DNA from: Streptomyces rapamycinicus NRRL 5491
GTDB taxonomy: Bacteria; Actinomycetota; Actinomycetes; Streptomycetales; Streptomycetaceae
DNA: 64,000 nt
Direction of reading: 5' to 3'
NCBI RefSeq assembly: GCF_024298965.1
Contig: NZ_CP085193.1
Span: forward strand, 1,116,001-1,180,000
Part shown: positions 7,121 to 15,562 of the stretch, piece after piece
How the letters are laid out: every line of letters begins with the position of its first letter
Numbering within the stretch: the stretch's first letter is position 1
Notes under the pieces: model-generated
Seen by the model: the letters and a program-made list of their open reading frames with translations, nothing else
What the model was told of the DNA's origin: nothing
Database searches by the model: none
Position numbers and translations under genes: made by a program

Positions 7121-8898
7121 TCGGCGTGGCACCGCCCGCCTATGACCCGGCCGCACCGGAGTCGGCGACGACGCTGCCGGTCGGCACACCCACCACCGTG
7201 CGGGCCTATGTGCGTGAGCTGCTCCGGCGGCACCGGGCCGCCTTCACCGTGCTGATGGTCGTGAACGCGACCGCGGTGCTCGCCTCCATGGTCGGCCCGC
7301 AGCTGCTGGGTGGCGTGGTCGAGGATCTCTCCCAGGGCGAGAAGGACCTTCACCTCGGGCGCACCGTGGCGCTGTTCGCGGTGGCGCTGGTGGTGCAGAC
7401 CGTTTTCGTCCGGCTGGTGCGGCTGCGCGGGGCGGTGCTGGGCGAGCAGATGCTGGCGGATCTGCGGGAGGACTTTCTCGTACGGTCGGTGGGTCTGCCC
7501 CCGGGGGTGCTGGAGCGGGCCGGGACCGGGGATCTGCTGTCCCGGATCACCACCGATATCGACCGGCTGGCGAACGCGATGCGGGAGGCCGTGCCCCAGC
7601 TCGCCATCGGCGTGCTGTGGACCGGGCTGCTGCTCGGCGCGCTGACCCTGACCGCTCCCCCACTGGGTCTCGCGGTGCTGGTGGCGCTCCCGGTCCTGGT
7701 GGTCGGCTGTCGGTGGTACTTCCGCCGCGCGCCGAGCGCCTACCGCTCGGAGGCCGCGGGGTACGCGGCGGTGTCCGCGTCCCTCACCGAGAGCGTGGAC
7801 GCCGGGCGGACCATCGAGGCCCACCGGCTGGGCGACCGGCGGATCGCCCAGTCCGAGCTGCGCATCCGGCAGTGGACGGCGTGGGAGCGCTATACGCTCT
7901 GGCTGCGCTCGGTACTCTTCCCGGTGATCAATGTGAGCTACACGCTGATCACCGGTTCGGTGCTGATGATCGGCGGCCTGTGTGTGATGCGGGGCTGGAT
8001 GTCGATCGGCGAGCTGACCACCGGGGCGCTGCTGTCGCAGATGCTGGTGGAGCCGATCGGGCTGATCCTGCGCTGGTACGACGAGCTGCAGGTGGCGCAG
8101 GTGTCGCTGGCCCGGCTGGTGGGGGTGCGGGAGATCGAGGAGGGCCCCGCCGACGAGGGGGTGGTCCCCGGTGGCCGGGAGGTGCGGGCGGACGAGGTGC
8201 GGTTCGGCTACCACGAGGGCAGCGATGTGCTGCACGAGGTGTCCATGAAGGTGGCCCCGGGGACGCGGCTGGCGCTGGTGGGCCCGTCCGGGGCGGGGAA
8301 GTCCACCCTGGGGCGGCTGCTGGCCGGAATCTACTCCCCGCGCACCGGCCGGGTGACCCTGGGCGGGGCGGAGCTGTCGCGGATGCCGGCCGAGCGGGTC
8401 CGGGAACATGTGGCCCTGGTCAACCAGGAACACCATGTCTTCGTGGGCTCGCTGCGGGACAATCTGCTGCTGGCCCGCGCCTTCGCCGAGGACGCCGAGC
8501 TGTGGGCGGCGCTGGGCGCCGTCGACGCCGATGGCTGGGCCCGCGCGCTGGACGAGGGCCTGGACACCGAGGTCGGCTCGGGCGGTCTCGCGCTCACCCC
8601 CGCACAGGCGCAGCAGATCGCGCTGGCCCGGCTGGTGCTGGCCGATCCGCATACGCTGGTGCTGGACGAGGCCACCTCGCTGCTGGACCCACGGGCGGCG
8701 CGCCATCTGGAGCGGTCGCTGGGCCGGGTGCTGGAGGGCAGGACCGTGGTCGCGATCGCCCACCGGCTGCACACCGCGCATGACGCGGATGTGATCGCCG
8801 TGGTGGAGAGCGGCCGGATCACCGAACTGGGCAGCCATGACGAACTCGTCGCGGCGGACGGGGCGTACGCCGCGCTGTGGCGCTCCTGGCACCAGTAG
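7117..8898 (+). CDS. ABC exporter subunit with degenerate signature motif (heterodimer partner 2)
   Basis: 593 residues with a six-helix exporter membrane domain and an ATP-binding domain. Walker A GPSGAGKST (near residue 389), Walker B LVLDEATSLLD (near 514) and the switch His in AIAHRLHTAHD are intact, but the ABC signature is LTPAQAQQIALARL instead of LSGGQ. With the upstream subunit, which has an intact LSGGQ but no Walker A, only one of the two interface sites can be complete (this Walker A plus the partner signature). ATG 7117 overlaps the previous stop. Substrate unknown; heterodimeric exporters with one degenerate site are known, but this degree of division is unusual. Confidence 0.92.
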   Translation: MIGVAPPAYDPAAPESATTLPVGTPTTVRAYVRELLRRHRAAFTVLMVVNATAVLASMVGPQLLGGVVEDLSQGEKDLHLGRTVALFAVALVVQTVFVRLVRLRGAVLGEQMLADLREDFLVRSVGLPPGVLERAGTGDLLSRITTDIDRLANAMREAVPQLAIGVLWTGLLLGALTLTAPPLGLAVLVALPVLVVGCRWYFRRAPSAYRSEAAGYAAVSASLTESVDAGRTIEAHRLGDRRIAQSELRIRQWTAWERYTLWLRSVLFPVINVSYTLITGSVLMIGGLCVMRGWMSIGELTTGALLSQMLVEPIGLILRWYDELQVAQVSLARLVGVREIEEGPADEGVVPGGREVRADEVRFGYHEGSDVLHEVSMKVAPGTRLALVGPSGAGKSTLGRLLAGIYSPRTGRVTLGGAELSRMPAERVREHVALVNQEHHVFVGSLRDNLLLARAFAEDAELWAALGAVDADGWARALDEGLDTEVGSGGLALTPAQAQQIALARLVLADPHTLVLDEATSLLDPRAARHLERSLGRVLEGRTVVAIAHRLHTAHDADVIAVVESGRITELGSHDELVAADGAYAALWRSWHQ

Positions 8899-8903
8899 CA
8901 GGA

Positions 8904-8933
8904 GGGGTGGCCGTGCCCCGGCGTGGCCACCCC
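8904..8933. terminator. Hairpin between convergent genes
   Basis: GGGGTGGCC (8904-8912) pairs perfectly with GGCCACCCC (8925-8933) around a 12-nt loop, six bases after the stop of the second exporter subunit. No U-run follows, as is common in Streptomyces. Confidence 0.65.
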
Positions 8934-8954
8934 GCTGCCCTCCGGGGGCGCCCT

Positions 8955-9017
8955 GGTCCAGTCCGGGGCCACCCCGTTCCAGGCCGGGGCCACCCCGGTC
9001 CCGTCCGGGGTTCAGAT
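8955..9017. repeat. Three 21-bp tandem repeats covering a stop codon
   Basis: Units 8955-8975, 8976-8996 and 8997-9017 share the core GTCCGGGG/GCCGGGGCCACCCC. The third unit contains the stop codon (9014-9012) of the leftward membrane protein gene. Confidence 0.75.
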
Positions 9018-9803
9018 CACGCCGAGGGCGGCCAGTCCGCCCATGCCACCGAGCAGCATGAAGACCGGCATCAGCACCTTCAGCTCGACCCAGCTGCCGG
9101 CCCGGAACCGCATCCCCTTCGGCGGACCGATCGGGTACCAGCGCTTGCGGCCGATCGGGATGGGCCACAGAATCGGGCAGCCGGAGACGGTGAGCGCGTC
9201 CCCGATGTCGTGGACCAGGGCGCCGAGCACGATCGGCAGCCCGAGCCAGAGGTACTCCTGGTCCGGTGCGCTGAACAGCCAGTCCGAACCATTGCCGGGC
9301 TTGTGCAGCACATCGGCGAGGATCCAGGCACTGGCCGCCCCGAGCAGCCACACCAGGACATCGCTGGAGACCCGCGCCGCCCGCCACAGCAGGCCCTCGA
9401 CGGCCAGCACCATATGTACGAAGAGGATGCCCAGCACCGCCCAGCGCCCGCCGACCATCGCGAGCGCCGAGGCTCCGGCACCGATCATCACCGCCCATAC
9501 CCAGGTGTGGGTCAGGGTTCGGTGGCCGCCGGAGCGGCGCGGGTCGCCCGCCTTCCTGGTCGACTTGTAGACGGAGTACGAGATCTTGTCGATCACCTCG
9601 CACAGCGCCCGTGATATGGGCCCGAAGGCGCGCGATATGGTCGCCGCCTTGTGGTCGAGGTCGGGGGCGAGCGCCGCTCCCGCGCAGATCAGCGCGCCGG
9701 CGACCAGCACCGGCCAGGGCATCGCGTGGCCGGCCGCCGCGGCCGCCGCCCCCACCCCCAGCCAGGCCGCCGCCCCGGACAGCGAATGCGCCGGTCCCAT
9801 CAT
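9012..9803 (-). CDS. Membrane-bound DUF457/YdjM-type hydrolase family protein
   Basis: 263 residues, starting MMGPAHSLSGAAAWLG. The N-terminal MGPAHSL/HxLSG pattern, the early DLDHKAATISR motif and GGHRTLTHTW are the conserved metal-ligand-like motifs of the DUF457 (YdjM/LexA-regulated, PAP2-distant) membrane family. Several hydrophobic segments (about 12-45, 120-145, 150-200) predict a multi-pass membrane protein; TRKAGDPRRSGGHR is a likely cytoplasmic loop. Its exact reaction is not established; related proteins are annotated as metal-dependent hydrolases. Start 9803 follows a GGGGCGGGG stretch. It converges on the ABC exporter operon and is divergent from the helicase gene. Confidence 0.85.
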   Translation of the reverse strand: MMGPAHSLSGAAAWLGVGAAAAAAGHAMPWPVLVAGALICAGAALAPDLDHKAATISRAFGPISRALCEVIDKISYSVYKSTRKAGDPRRSGGHRTLTHTWVWAVMIGAGASALAMVGGRWAVLGILFVHMVLAVEGLLWRAARVSSDVLVWLLGAASAWILADVLHKPGNGSDWLFSAPDQEYLWLGLPIVLGALVHDIGDALTVSGCPILWPIPIGRKRWYPIGPPKGMRFRAGSWVELKVLMPVFMLLGGMGGLAALGVI

Positions 9804-9939
9804 GGTCGTACCCCGCCCCTGTTCTTTCCCGCTTCCGAGCGGGAGTTGACTGCTTCGGCCCGGCACAGCCTAGCGGCGGACGATCTTCGCACGTACAGCC
9901 GGTTCCCGTCCCGGCGGGGAAACCAGGCAGTATAGGTGC

Positions 9940-12468
9940 GTGACTCTTATCGATCAGCTGCCGAGCGACGCCGACCCCGACGCACTTTTCGAGGCGTTCT
10001 CCACCTGGGTCGAGGAACGGGGCATCTCGCTGTACCCCGCCCAGGAGGAAGCGCTGATCGAGGTGGTGTCCGGGGCGAACGTGATCCTCTCCACCCCCAC
10101 CGGCTCGGGCAAGAGCCTGGTGGCGGCGGGCGCCCACTTCGCCGCGCTCGCCCGGGACGAGGTCACCTTCTACACCGCGCCGATCAAGGCCCTGGTCTCG
10201 GAGAAGTTCTTCGAGCTGTGCAAGCTCTTCGGCACCGAGAACGTCGGGATGCTCACCGGCGACGCGTCGGTCAACGCGGACGCGCCGGTCATCTGCTGTA
10301 CGGCCGAGGTGCTGGCGTCCATCGCCCTGCGGGACGGCAAGGACGCCGATATCGGCCAGGTGGTGATGGACGAGTTCCACTTCTACGCGGAACCGGACCG
10401 GGGCTGGGCGTGGCAGATCCCGCTGCTGGAGCTGCCCAAGGCGCAGTTCATCCTGATGTCGGCGACGCTCGGCGATGTGAGCCGGTTCGAGGAGGATCTG
10501 ACCCGGCGCACCGGGCGGCCCACCGCCGTCGTGCGGTCCGCGACCCGGCCGGTGCCGCTCAGCTACGAGTACCGGACGACGCCGCTGACCGAGACGCTGA
10601 CCGAGCTGCTGGAGACCCAGCAGGCGCCCGTCTACATCGTGCACTTCACCCAGGCGGCGGCGGTCGAGCGGGCCCAGGCGCTGATGAGCATCAATATGTG
10701 CTCGCGCGCCGAGAAGGACGAGATCGCCTCGCTGATCGGCAATTTCCGGTTCACCACCAAGTTCGGCCGCAACCTGTCCCGTTACGTCCGGCACGGGATC
10801 GGCGTGCACCACGCGGGCATGCTGCCCAAGTACCGGCGGCTGGTGGAGAAGCTGGCGCAGGCCGGGCTGCTCAAGGTCATCTGCGGTACGGACACCCTGG
10901 GCGTGGGCGTCAACGTGCCCATCCGCACCGTCCTGTTCACCGCGCTGACCAAGTACGACGGTCAGCGGGTGCGGACGCTGCGGGCCCGGGAGTTCCACCA
11001 GATCGCGGGCCGGGCCGGACGCGCCGGCTTCGACACGGCGGGCTTTGTGGTGGCCCAGGCGCCCGAGCACGTCATCGAGAACGAGAAGGCGCTCGCGAAG
11101 GCCGGGGACGATCCGAAGAAGCGCCGCAAGGTGGTCCGCAAGAAGGCGCCGGAGGGCTTCGTCAGCTGGGGCCAGAACACCTTCGAGAAGCTCATCGCCT
11201 CCGAACCCGAGCCGCTCACCTCCCGGTTCCGGGTGACCCACGCGATGCTGCTCTCGGTGATCGCCCGTCCCGGGAACGCCTTCCAGGGGATGCGCCACCT
11301 GCTGGAGGACAATCACGAGCCGCGCAAGAACCAGCTGCGGCACATCCGCCGGGCGATCGCGATCTACCGCTCGCTGCTGGACGGCGGGGTGGTCGAGCAG
11401 GTGAAGCCGCAGGGCGCCAACGGCGAGGACGGGGGCGCCCCGGTCGTCCGGCTGACGGTGGATCTGCAGCAGGACTTCGCGCTCAACCAGCCGCTGTCCA
11501 CCTTCGCGCTGGCCGCCTTCGAGCTGCTGGACCCCGAATCGCCCTCCTACGCCCTGGACATGGTCTCGGTCGTGGAGTCGACGCTGGACGACCCCCGGCA
11601 GATCCTGGCGGCGCAGCAGAACAAGGCGCGCGGTGAGGCGGTGGCCGCGATGAAGGCCGACGGCGTCGAATACGAGGAGCGCATGGAGCGGCTCCAGGAC
11701 ATCTCCTACCCCAAGCCGCTGGAGGAACTGCTCTTCCACGCGTACGGGCTCTACCGCAAGAGCCATCCATGGGTCGGCGACCATCCGCTCTCGCCCAAGT
11801 CGGTGATCCGCGACATGTACGAGCGGGCGATGACCTTCACCGAGTTCACCTCGTTCTACGACCTGGCGCGGACCGAGGGCATTGTGCTGCGCTACCTGGC
11901 CGGCGCCTTCAAGGCGCTGGACCACACCGTGCCGGACGATCTGAAGTCCGATGACTTCCAGGACATCATCGCCTGGCTCGGCGAGATGGTGCGGCAGGTC
12001 GACTCCAGCCTCCTCGACGAGTGGGAGCAGCTGGCCAACCCGGAGGAGGAGTCGGCGGAGGAGGCGCAGGAGCGCGCCGACCAGGTCCGGCCGGTCACCG
12101 CCAACGCCCGCGCCTTCCGCGTGCTGGTGCGCAACGCCATGTTCCGCCGGGTGGAGCTGGCCGCGCTGGACAAGGTCGCCGAGCTCGGGGAGATGGACTC
12201 CGACTCCGGCTGGGACGAGGACGCCTGGGCCGAGGCGCTGGACGGGTACTGGGAGGAGTACGAGGAGCTCGGCACCGGAGCGCAGGCCCGCGGGCCGAAG
12301 CTGCTGCTGATCGAGGAGGACCCCGAGCACGGTCTGTGGCGGGTGCGGCAGACCTTCGACGACCCGAACGGCGACCACGACTGGGGCATCTCGGCGGAGG
12401 TCGATCTCGCCGCCTCCGACGAGGAGGGCCGGGCGGTGGTCCGGGTCACCGACGTGGGCCAACTGTAA
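9940..12468 (+). CDS. Ski2-like DEAD/DEAH-box RNA helicase with DUF3516-type C-terminal region
   Basis: 842 residues from GTG 9940. Helicase motifs in order: Walker A TPTGSGKS (residues 52-59), TAPIKALVSEKF, DEFHFY (DExH box, near 143), SATLGD, then the second RecA domain with GVHHAGMLPKYR, TDTLGVGVN and QIAGRAGRAGFD. The last 430 or so residues form the actinobacterial DUF3516-type helical region that replaces the ratchet/arch of Mtr4-like proteins. Expected to unwind or remodel RNA in the cytoplasm. A short acidic cluster (EEESAEEAQERAD) lies near residue 700. It stands alone, followed after 61 bp by the thioesterase gene. Confidence 0.93.
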   Translation: MTLIDQLPSDADPDALFEAFSTWVEERGISLYPAQEEALIEVVSGANVILSTPTGSGKSLVAAGAHFAALARDEVTFYTAPIKALVSEKFFELCKLFGTENVGMLTGDASVNADAPVICCTAEVLASIALRDGKDADIGQVVMDEFHFYAEPDRGWAWQIPLLELPKAQFILMSATLGDVSRFEEDLTRRTGRPTAVVRSATRPVPLSYEYRTTPLTETLTELLETQQAPVYIVHFTQAAAVERAQALMSINMCSRAEKDEIASLIGNFRFTTKFGRNLSRYVRHGIGVHHAGMLPKYRRLVEKLAQAGLLKVICGTDTLGVGVNVPIRTVLFTALTKYDGQRVRTLRAREFHQIAGRAGRAGFDTAGFVVAQAPEHVIENEKALAKAGDDPKKRRKVVRKKAPEGFVSWGQNTFEKLIASEPEPLTSRFRVTHAMLLSVIARPGNAFQGMRHLLEDNHEPRKNQLRHIRRAIAIYRSLLDGGVVEQVKPQGANGEDGGAPVVRLTVDLQQDFALNQPLSTFALAAFELLDPESPSYALDMVSVVESTLDDPRQILAAQQNKARGEAVAAMKADGVEYEERMERLQDISYPKPLEELLFHAYGLYRKSHPWVGDHPLSPKSVIRDMYERAMTFTEFTSFYDLARTEGIVLRYLAGAFKALDHTVPDDLKSDDFQDIIAWLGEMVRQVDSSLLDEWEQLANPEEESAEEAQERADQVRPVTANARAFRVLVRNAMFRRVELAALDKVAELGEMDSDSGWDEDAWAEALDGYWEEYEELGTGAQARGPKLLLIEEDPEHGLWRVRQTFDDPNGDHDWGISAEVDLAASDEEGRAVVRVTDVGQL

Positions 12469-12529
12469 CTTCCTGGACGCGGTCCACACCGGGTGCCGGA
12501 CCGGCCCCCTCAGTGAAGGAGCACCAGTG

Positions 12530-13420
12530 ATGACCAATCCCGCCGAGCGCCTGGTCGATCTGCTCGATCTGGAACGGATCGAGCTGGACATCTTCCGCGG
12601 CCGCAGCCCCGATGAGTCACTGCAGCGGGTGTTCGGCGGACAGGTGGCGGGCCAGGCTCTGGTGGCCGCCGGGCGGACCACCGACGGGCAGCGTCCGGTG
12701 CACTCGCTGCACGCGTACTTCCTGCGGCCGGGTCGGCCGGGCGTACCCATCGTGTACCAGGTGGAACGGGTCCGGGACGGGCGCTCCTTCACCACCCGCC
12801 GGGTCGTCGCCATCCAGCAGGGTCGGACGATCTTCAATCTGACGGCCTCCTTCCATTCTCCTGAGTCGGGTATCGAGCAGCAACTGCCGATGCCGGACGT
12901 GCCCGGGCCGGAGGGTCTGCCGACCCTCGCCGACGAGGTCCGCGCCCATCTGGGCACGCTCCCCGAGGCGTTCGCCCGCATGGAGCGCCGGCAGCCCTTC
13001 GACATCCGCTATGTGGAGCGGCTGCGCTGGACGGACGAGGAGCTCGAGGGCGCGGAACCGCGCAGCGCCGTATGGATGCGCGCGGTGGGGCCGCTCGGGG
13101 ACGACCCGCTGGTGCACACCTGTGCGCTCACCTATGCGAGCGACATGATGCTGCTGGACGCGGTGCGGGTGCCGGTCGAACCGCTGTGGGGGCCACGGGG
13201 CTTCGACATGGCCTCGCTGGATCACGCCATGTGGTTCCACCGGCCGTTCCGCACCGATGAGTGGTTTCTCTACGAGCAGGAGTCGCCCGTGGCCACGGGC
13301 GGCCGGGGTCTGGCGCGCGGCCGGATCTACGACCGTGCGGGACGGCTCCTCGTATCCGTGGTGCAAGAGGGGTTGTTCCGCCCGCTGCCGCCCGCCGAAG
13401 GTGCCGCGGACGGCGGCTGA
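12530..13420 (+). CDS. tesB: Acyl-CoA thioesterase II (TesB-type)
   Basis: 296 residues with the double hotdog fold of TesB. N-terminal half: DIFRGRSPDESLQRVFGGQVAGQALVAA and VHSLHAYFLRPG; C-terminal half: THTCALTYASDMMLLD-like and SLDHAMWFHRPFRTDEW, carrying the Asp, Thr/Ser and Gln positions that hydrolyse acyl-CoA to acid plus CoA. GAAGGAG lies eight bases before ATG 12530, which I prefer to the overlapping GTG at 12527. Likely a general, medium/long-chain thioesterase in the cytoplasm. Confidence 0.93.
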   Translation: MTNPAERLVDLLDLERIELDIFRGRSPDESLQRVFGGQVAGQALVAAGRTTDGQRPVHSLHAYFLRPGRPGVPIVYQVERVRDGRSFTTRRVVAIQQGRTIFNLTASFHSPESGIEQQLPMPDVPGPEGLPTLADEVRAHLGTLPEAFARMERRQPFDIRYVERLRWTDEELEGAEPRSAVWMRAVGPLGDDPLVHTCALTYASDMMLLDAVRVPVEPLWGPRGFDMASLDHAMWFHRPFRTDEWFLYEQESPVATGGRGLARGRIYDRAGRLLVSVVQEGLFRPLPPAEGAADGG

Positions 13421-13431
13421 GCCCCACCGTT

Positions 13432-13473
13432 GTGTGCCGCATGGTGGTGTGTGCCGCACCGTGGTGTGCCCCA
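13432..13473. repeat. Three imperfect GTGTGCCGCA repeats
   Basis: GTGTGCC[GC]CA occurs at 13432-13441, 13449-13458 and 13464-13473 in the 75-bp gap between the thioesterase and the convergent DUF6397 gene. Probably slippage-derived; no coding potential. Confidence 0.55.
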
Positions 13474-13495
13474 CAGGGACGTGCCGTGCCGTGGC

Positions 13496-14458
13496 TCATC
13501 GCCTGCCGATCAGCTTCCGCCACAGGCTCCGCGGGCGGCCCGGAACCGGGATGCGGTCATCGGGCACCGACGCCGGTCCGGCGTCCGGGCGCGGCGCGGG
13601 CCGGGCCCGGCGGGCGTCGTCCAACGACGAGGCGAGGGCGGCCCGATAGCGCCGGATCTCCCGTGGGTCGTCCGCCGTGACCACCGTGGCGATGACATCC
13701 CGGATCGTGCCCGCCTCGGGACGCATCCGCACGAGCGCGGGACGGAGCTCCCGCAGATGGGCCCGCTCATAAGGATCGGCCACGGCCGAGGCCAGCTCGA
13801 CGGAGCCCAGCACCGAGGCCGGCACCGCGGCCCGCTCCCAGGGGTCCTCGGTCTGGGCGAGCAACTGGACGATCCTTCGGCTGCGCCATTTGGCGGCCCG
13901 CCAGTCCTCCCCGGCGGCCAGTGCCGCGCTCAGCCCCGGCGGGGTGCGGCCGCTCAGCAACTCCGGCTGCCTGACGGCGAACTCGGTCAGATCCGAGGCC
14001 AGATAGAGCCATACGACGGCCCGATAGCGATTGACATAGAACCGGACGGGGGCGAAGAAGCCCCCGCGCGCGAGGCGGGTCAGCCGCCCCTGAGTGATGC
14101 CGAGCAGCTCCGCGCCCTCCGCCGTGCCGACCACGCGGAGACGGGCGATGAGCGCCTCCGGGAAGCCCTCGGCGGCGGTCACGCGCCTCAGCTCCTCGCA
14201 CGCCACCCGCCGGCCCAGACCGGTGGTGACGGTGCGCACTTCCCCCAACTGAACGGCCAGCTCGAACTCCCGCGTGTCGAGCCCCAGCGCCCGGGCCGCC
14301 GCGCCGAACGCGACGCTCCCGCCCGATCCGCCCGGCCCCGCCGGCCCGCCAGGGTCTCCCGGCCCGCTCGCCCGTCCCGGTACGCTCGGCTCACCGAGCC
14401 GCTCCGGGCTCCACGGCCCCTGGCTCTCCCGCAGCTCCTGATCCACCCGCACTGCCAT
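13496..14458 (-). CDS. DUF6397-family conserved Streptomyces protein
   Basis: 320 residues beginning MAVRVDQELRESQG. After a Gly/Pro/Ser-rich stretch (residues 20-50) comes a conserved region with AARALGLDTREFELAVQLGEVRT, a predicted helix-turn-helix-like element, GITQGRLTRLARGGFFAPVRFYVNRYRAVVWLYLASDL (a second DNA-binding-like segment), and a helical C-terminal half ending with basic residues. I recognise it as the DUF6397 family by its overall pattern; function is not known. The repeated HTH-like segments would fit a DNA-binding or sigma-factor-accessory role, which is inference only. A good ribosome site (GGGGAGGA) supports ATG 14458. It lies 98 bp downstream of a roadblock gene on the same strand. 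Confidence 0.8.
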   Translation of the reverse strand: MAVRVDQELRESQGPWSPERLGEPSVPGRASGPGDPGGPAGPGGSGGSVAFGAAARALGLDTREFELAVQLGEVRTVTTGLGRRVACEELRRVTAAEGFPEALIARLRVVGTAEGAELLGITQGRLTRLARGGFFAPVRFYVNRYRAVVWLYLASDLTEFAVRQPELLSGRTPPGLSAALAAGEDWRAAKWRSRRIVQLLAQTEDPWERAAVPASVLGSVELASAVADPYERAHLRELRPALVRMRPEAGTIRDVIATVVTADDPREIRRYRAALASSLDDARRARPAPRPDAGPASVPDDRIPVPGRPRSLWRKLIGRR

Positions 14459-14556
14459 GCGACGTCCTCCCCCGCACTGCCTCAATCACTGACAGTGACG
14501 ACGATAGCCGCGAAGCAAGAGGCTCGGTCAGGCCTGTGGATAACTTCCGCGCGGCA

Positions 14557-14961
14557 TCAGCTGGGTGCGCCGCTCTCCTGTCTGGCCTCGACTCCCAGGT
14601 GCTCCCCCACCCGGTTGACCAGCAGCGCCATCTCGTAGGCGACCTGCCCCACATCCGCGTCCGGCCCGGTGAGCACGCACAGACAACTGCCGTCCCCCGC
14701 CGCCGTGACGAAGAGGACGCCCTCGTCGAATTCGACCATCGTCTGCCGCACCCGGCCCGTGCGGAAGTGGTGCCCGGACCCCTTGGCGAGGCTGTGCAGC
14801 CCGGAGGCCACCGCGGCCAGGTGCTCGGCGTCCTGGCGCACCAGTGTGGAACTCGCCCCCGTCACCAGCCCGTCGTTGGACAGCACCAGTGCGTGCCGTA
14901 TCTCCGCGATCCGCTCGGTCAGGTCGTCCAGTAACCAGTCGAGCCCCTTGTTCACTGCCAT
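14557..14961 (-). CDS. Roadblock/LC7-domain protein
   Basis: 134 residues covering a single roadblock/LC7 domain: LDWLLDDLTERIAEIRHALVLSNDGL, then DAEHLAAVASGLHSLAKGSGHHF, VEFDEGVLFVTAAGDGSCL and a final helix. In Streptomyces such proteins (CvnB in conservons) bind and modulate small Ras-like GTPases such as CvnD or MglA. No GTPase, DUF742 protein or sensor kinase is next to it, so it is outside a conservon. GGGGAGG precedes ATG 14961. A second roadblock gene lies 1.8 kb to the right. Confidence 0.92.
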   Translation of the reverse strand: MAVNKGLDWLLDDLTERIAEIRHALVLSNDGLVTGASSTLVRQDAEHLAAVASGLHSLAKGSGHHFRTGRVRQTMVEFDEGVLFVTAAGDGSCLCVLTGPDADVGQVAYEMALLVNRVGEHLGVEARQESGAPS

Positions 14962-15080
14962 ATCCGATTCCTCCCCGATTTCCCTTCAGCTGCGTGCCAG
15001 CCTTTCTCACTGCCGCCGTCTGGGCAACCCGCCCCGCCCGGCACCCCACGCTTGTGCGCTGATTGACGCAGGATGGGGAC

Positions 15081-15509
15081 ATGGCACAGAACATGACCAA
15101 GGATCAGTGGCAGAAGTTCGTCACGGAGGGCACCCGCACCGCGAAGCTGGCGACCGTGCGGGCCGACGGAAGTCCGCACCTCGCCCCCGTGTGGTTCCTG
15201 CTCGACGGTGACGACCTCGTCTTCAACACAGGTCAGGAGACGGTCAAGGGACGCAACTTGGCCCGGGACGGCCGGCTCACCGTCTGTGTGGACGACGACA
15301 GGCCGCCGTTCGCCTTCGTCACCCTGCGGGGGCGCGCCGAGCTGATCGACGATCTGGGGCAGGTCCGCGACTGGGCCACCCGGATCGCCGCCCGTTACAT
15401 GGGCGAGGACCGGGCCGAGGAGTACGGCGCCCGCAACGGCGTGCCGGGCGAGCTGCTGGTCAGGGTGCGCATCGACAAGGTGCTCGCGCTCTCCGGGATC
15501 GCCGAGTAG
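15081..15509 (+). CDS. PPOX-class (pyridoxamine-phosphate-oxidase-like) F420/flavin-dependent oxidoreductase
   Basis: 142 residues from ATG 15081 (MAQNMTKDQW), the start with an AGGATGGGG site. It is a split-barrel protein: LATVRADGSPHLAPVWFLLDGDDLVF, the cofactor-binding turn TGQETVKGRNLARDGRLTV, and a C-terminal RVRIDKVLAL strand. In actinobacteria this size and motif pattern (KGRNL..DPRV-like) is typical of the TIGR03618-like F420-binding oxidoreductases or FMN-binding relatives. Substrate not known. Single gene, divergent from the roadblock gene. Confidence 0.88.
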   Translation: MAQNMTKDQWQKFVTEGTRTAKLATVRADGSPHLAPVWFLLDGDDLVFNTGQETVKGRNLARDGRLTVCVDDDRPPFAFVTLRGRAELIDDLGQVRDWATRIAARYMGEDRAEEYGARNGVPGELLVRVRIDKVLALSGIAE

Positions 15510-15562
15510 CGAGATTCGACCGAAATCCATCCCTTCATGACGCACCCATGCCCATCCGACGT

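Noticed and set aside
6010..13005. A 2331-codon open frame on the minus strand
   Set aside because: It lies opposite two exporter genes, the helicase and the thioesterase, crosses the real leftward membrane-protein gene, and has the Arg/Pro/Gly-rich composition produced by high GC bias. A shadow, not a gene.
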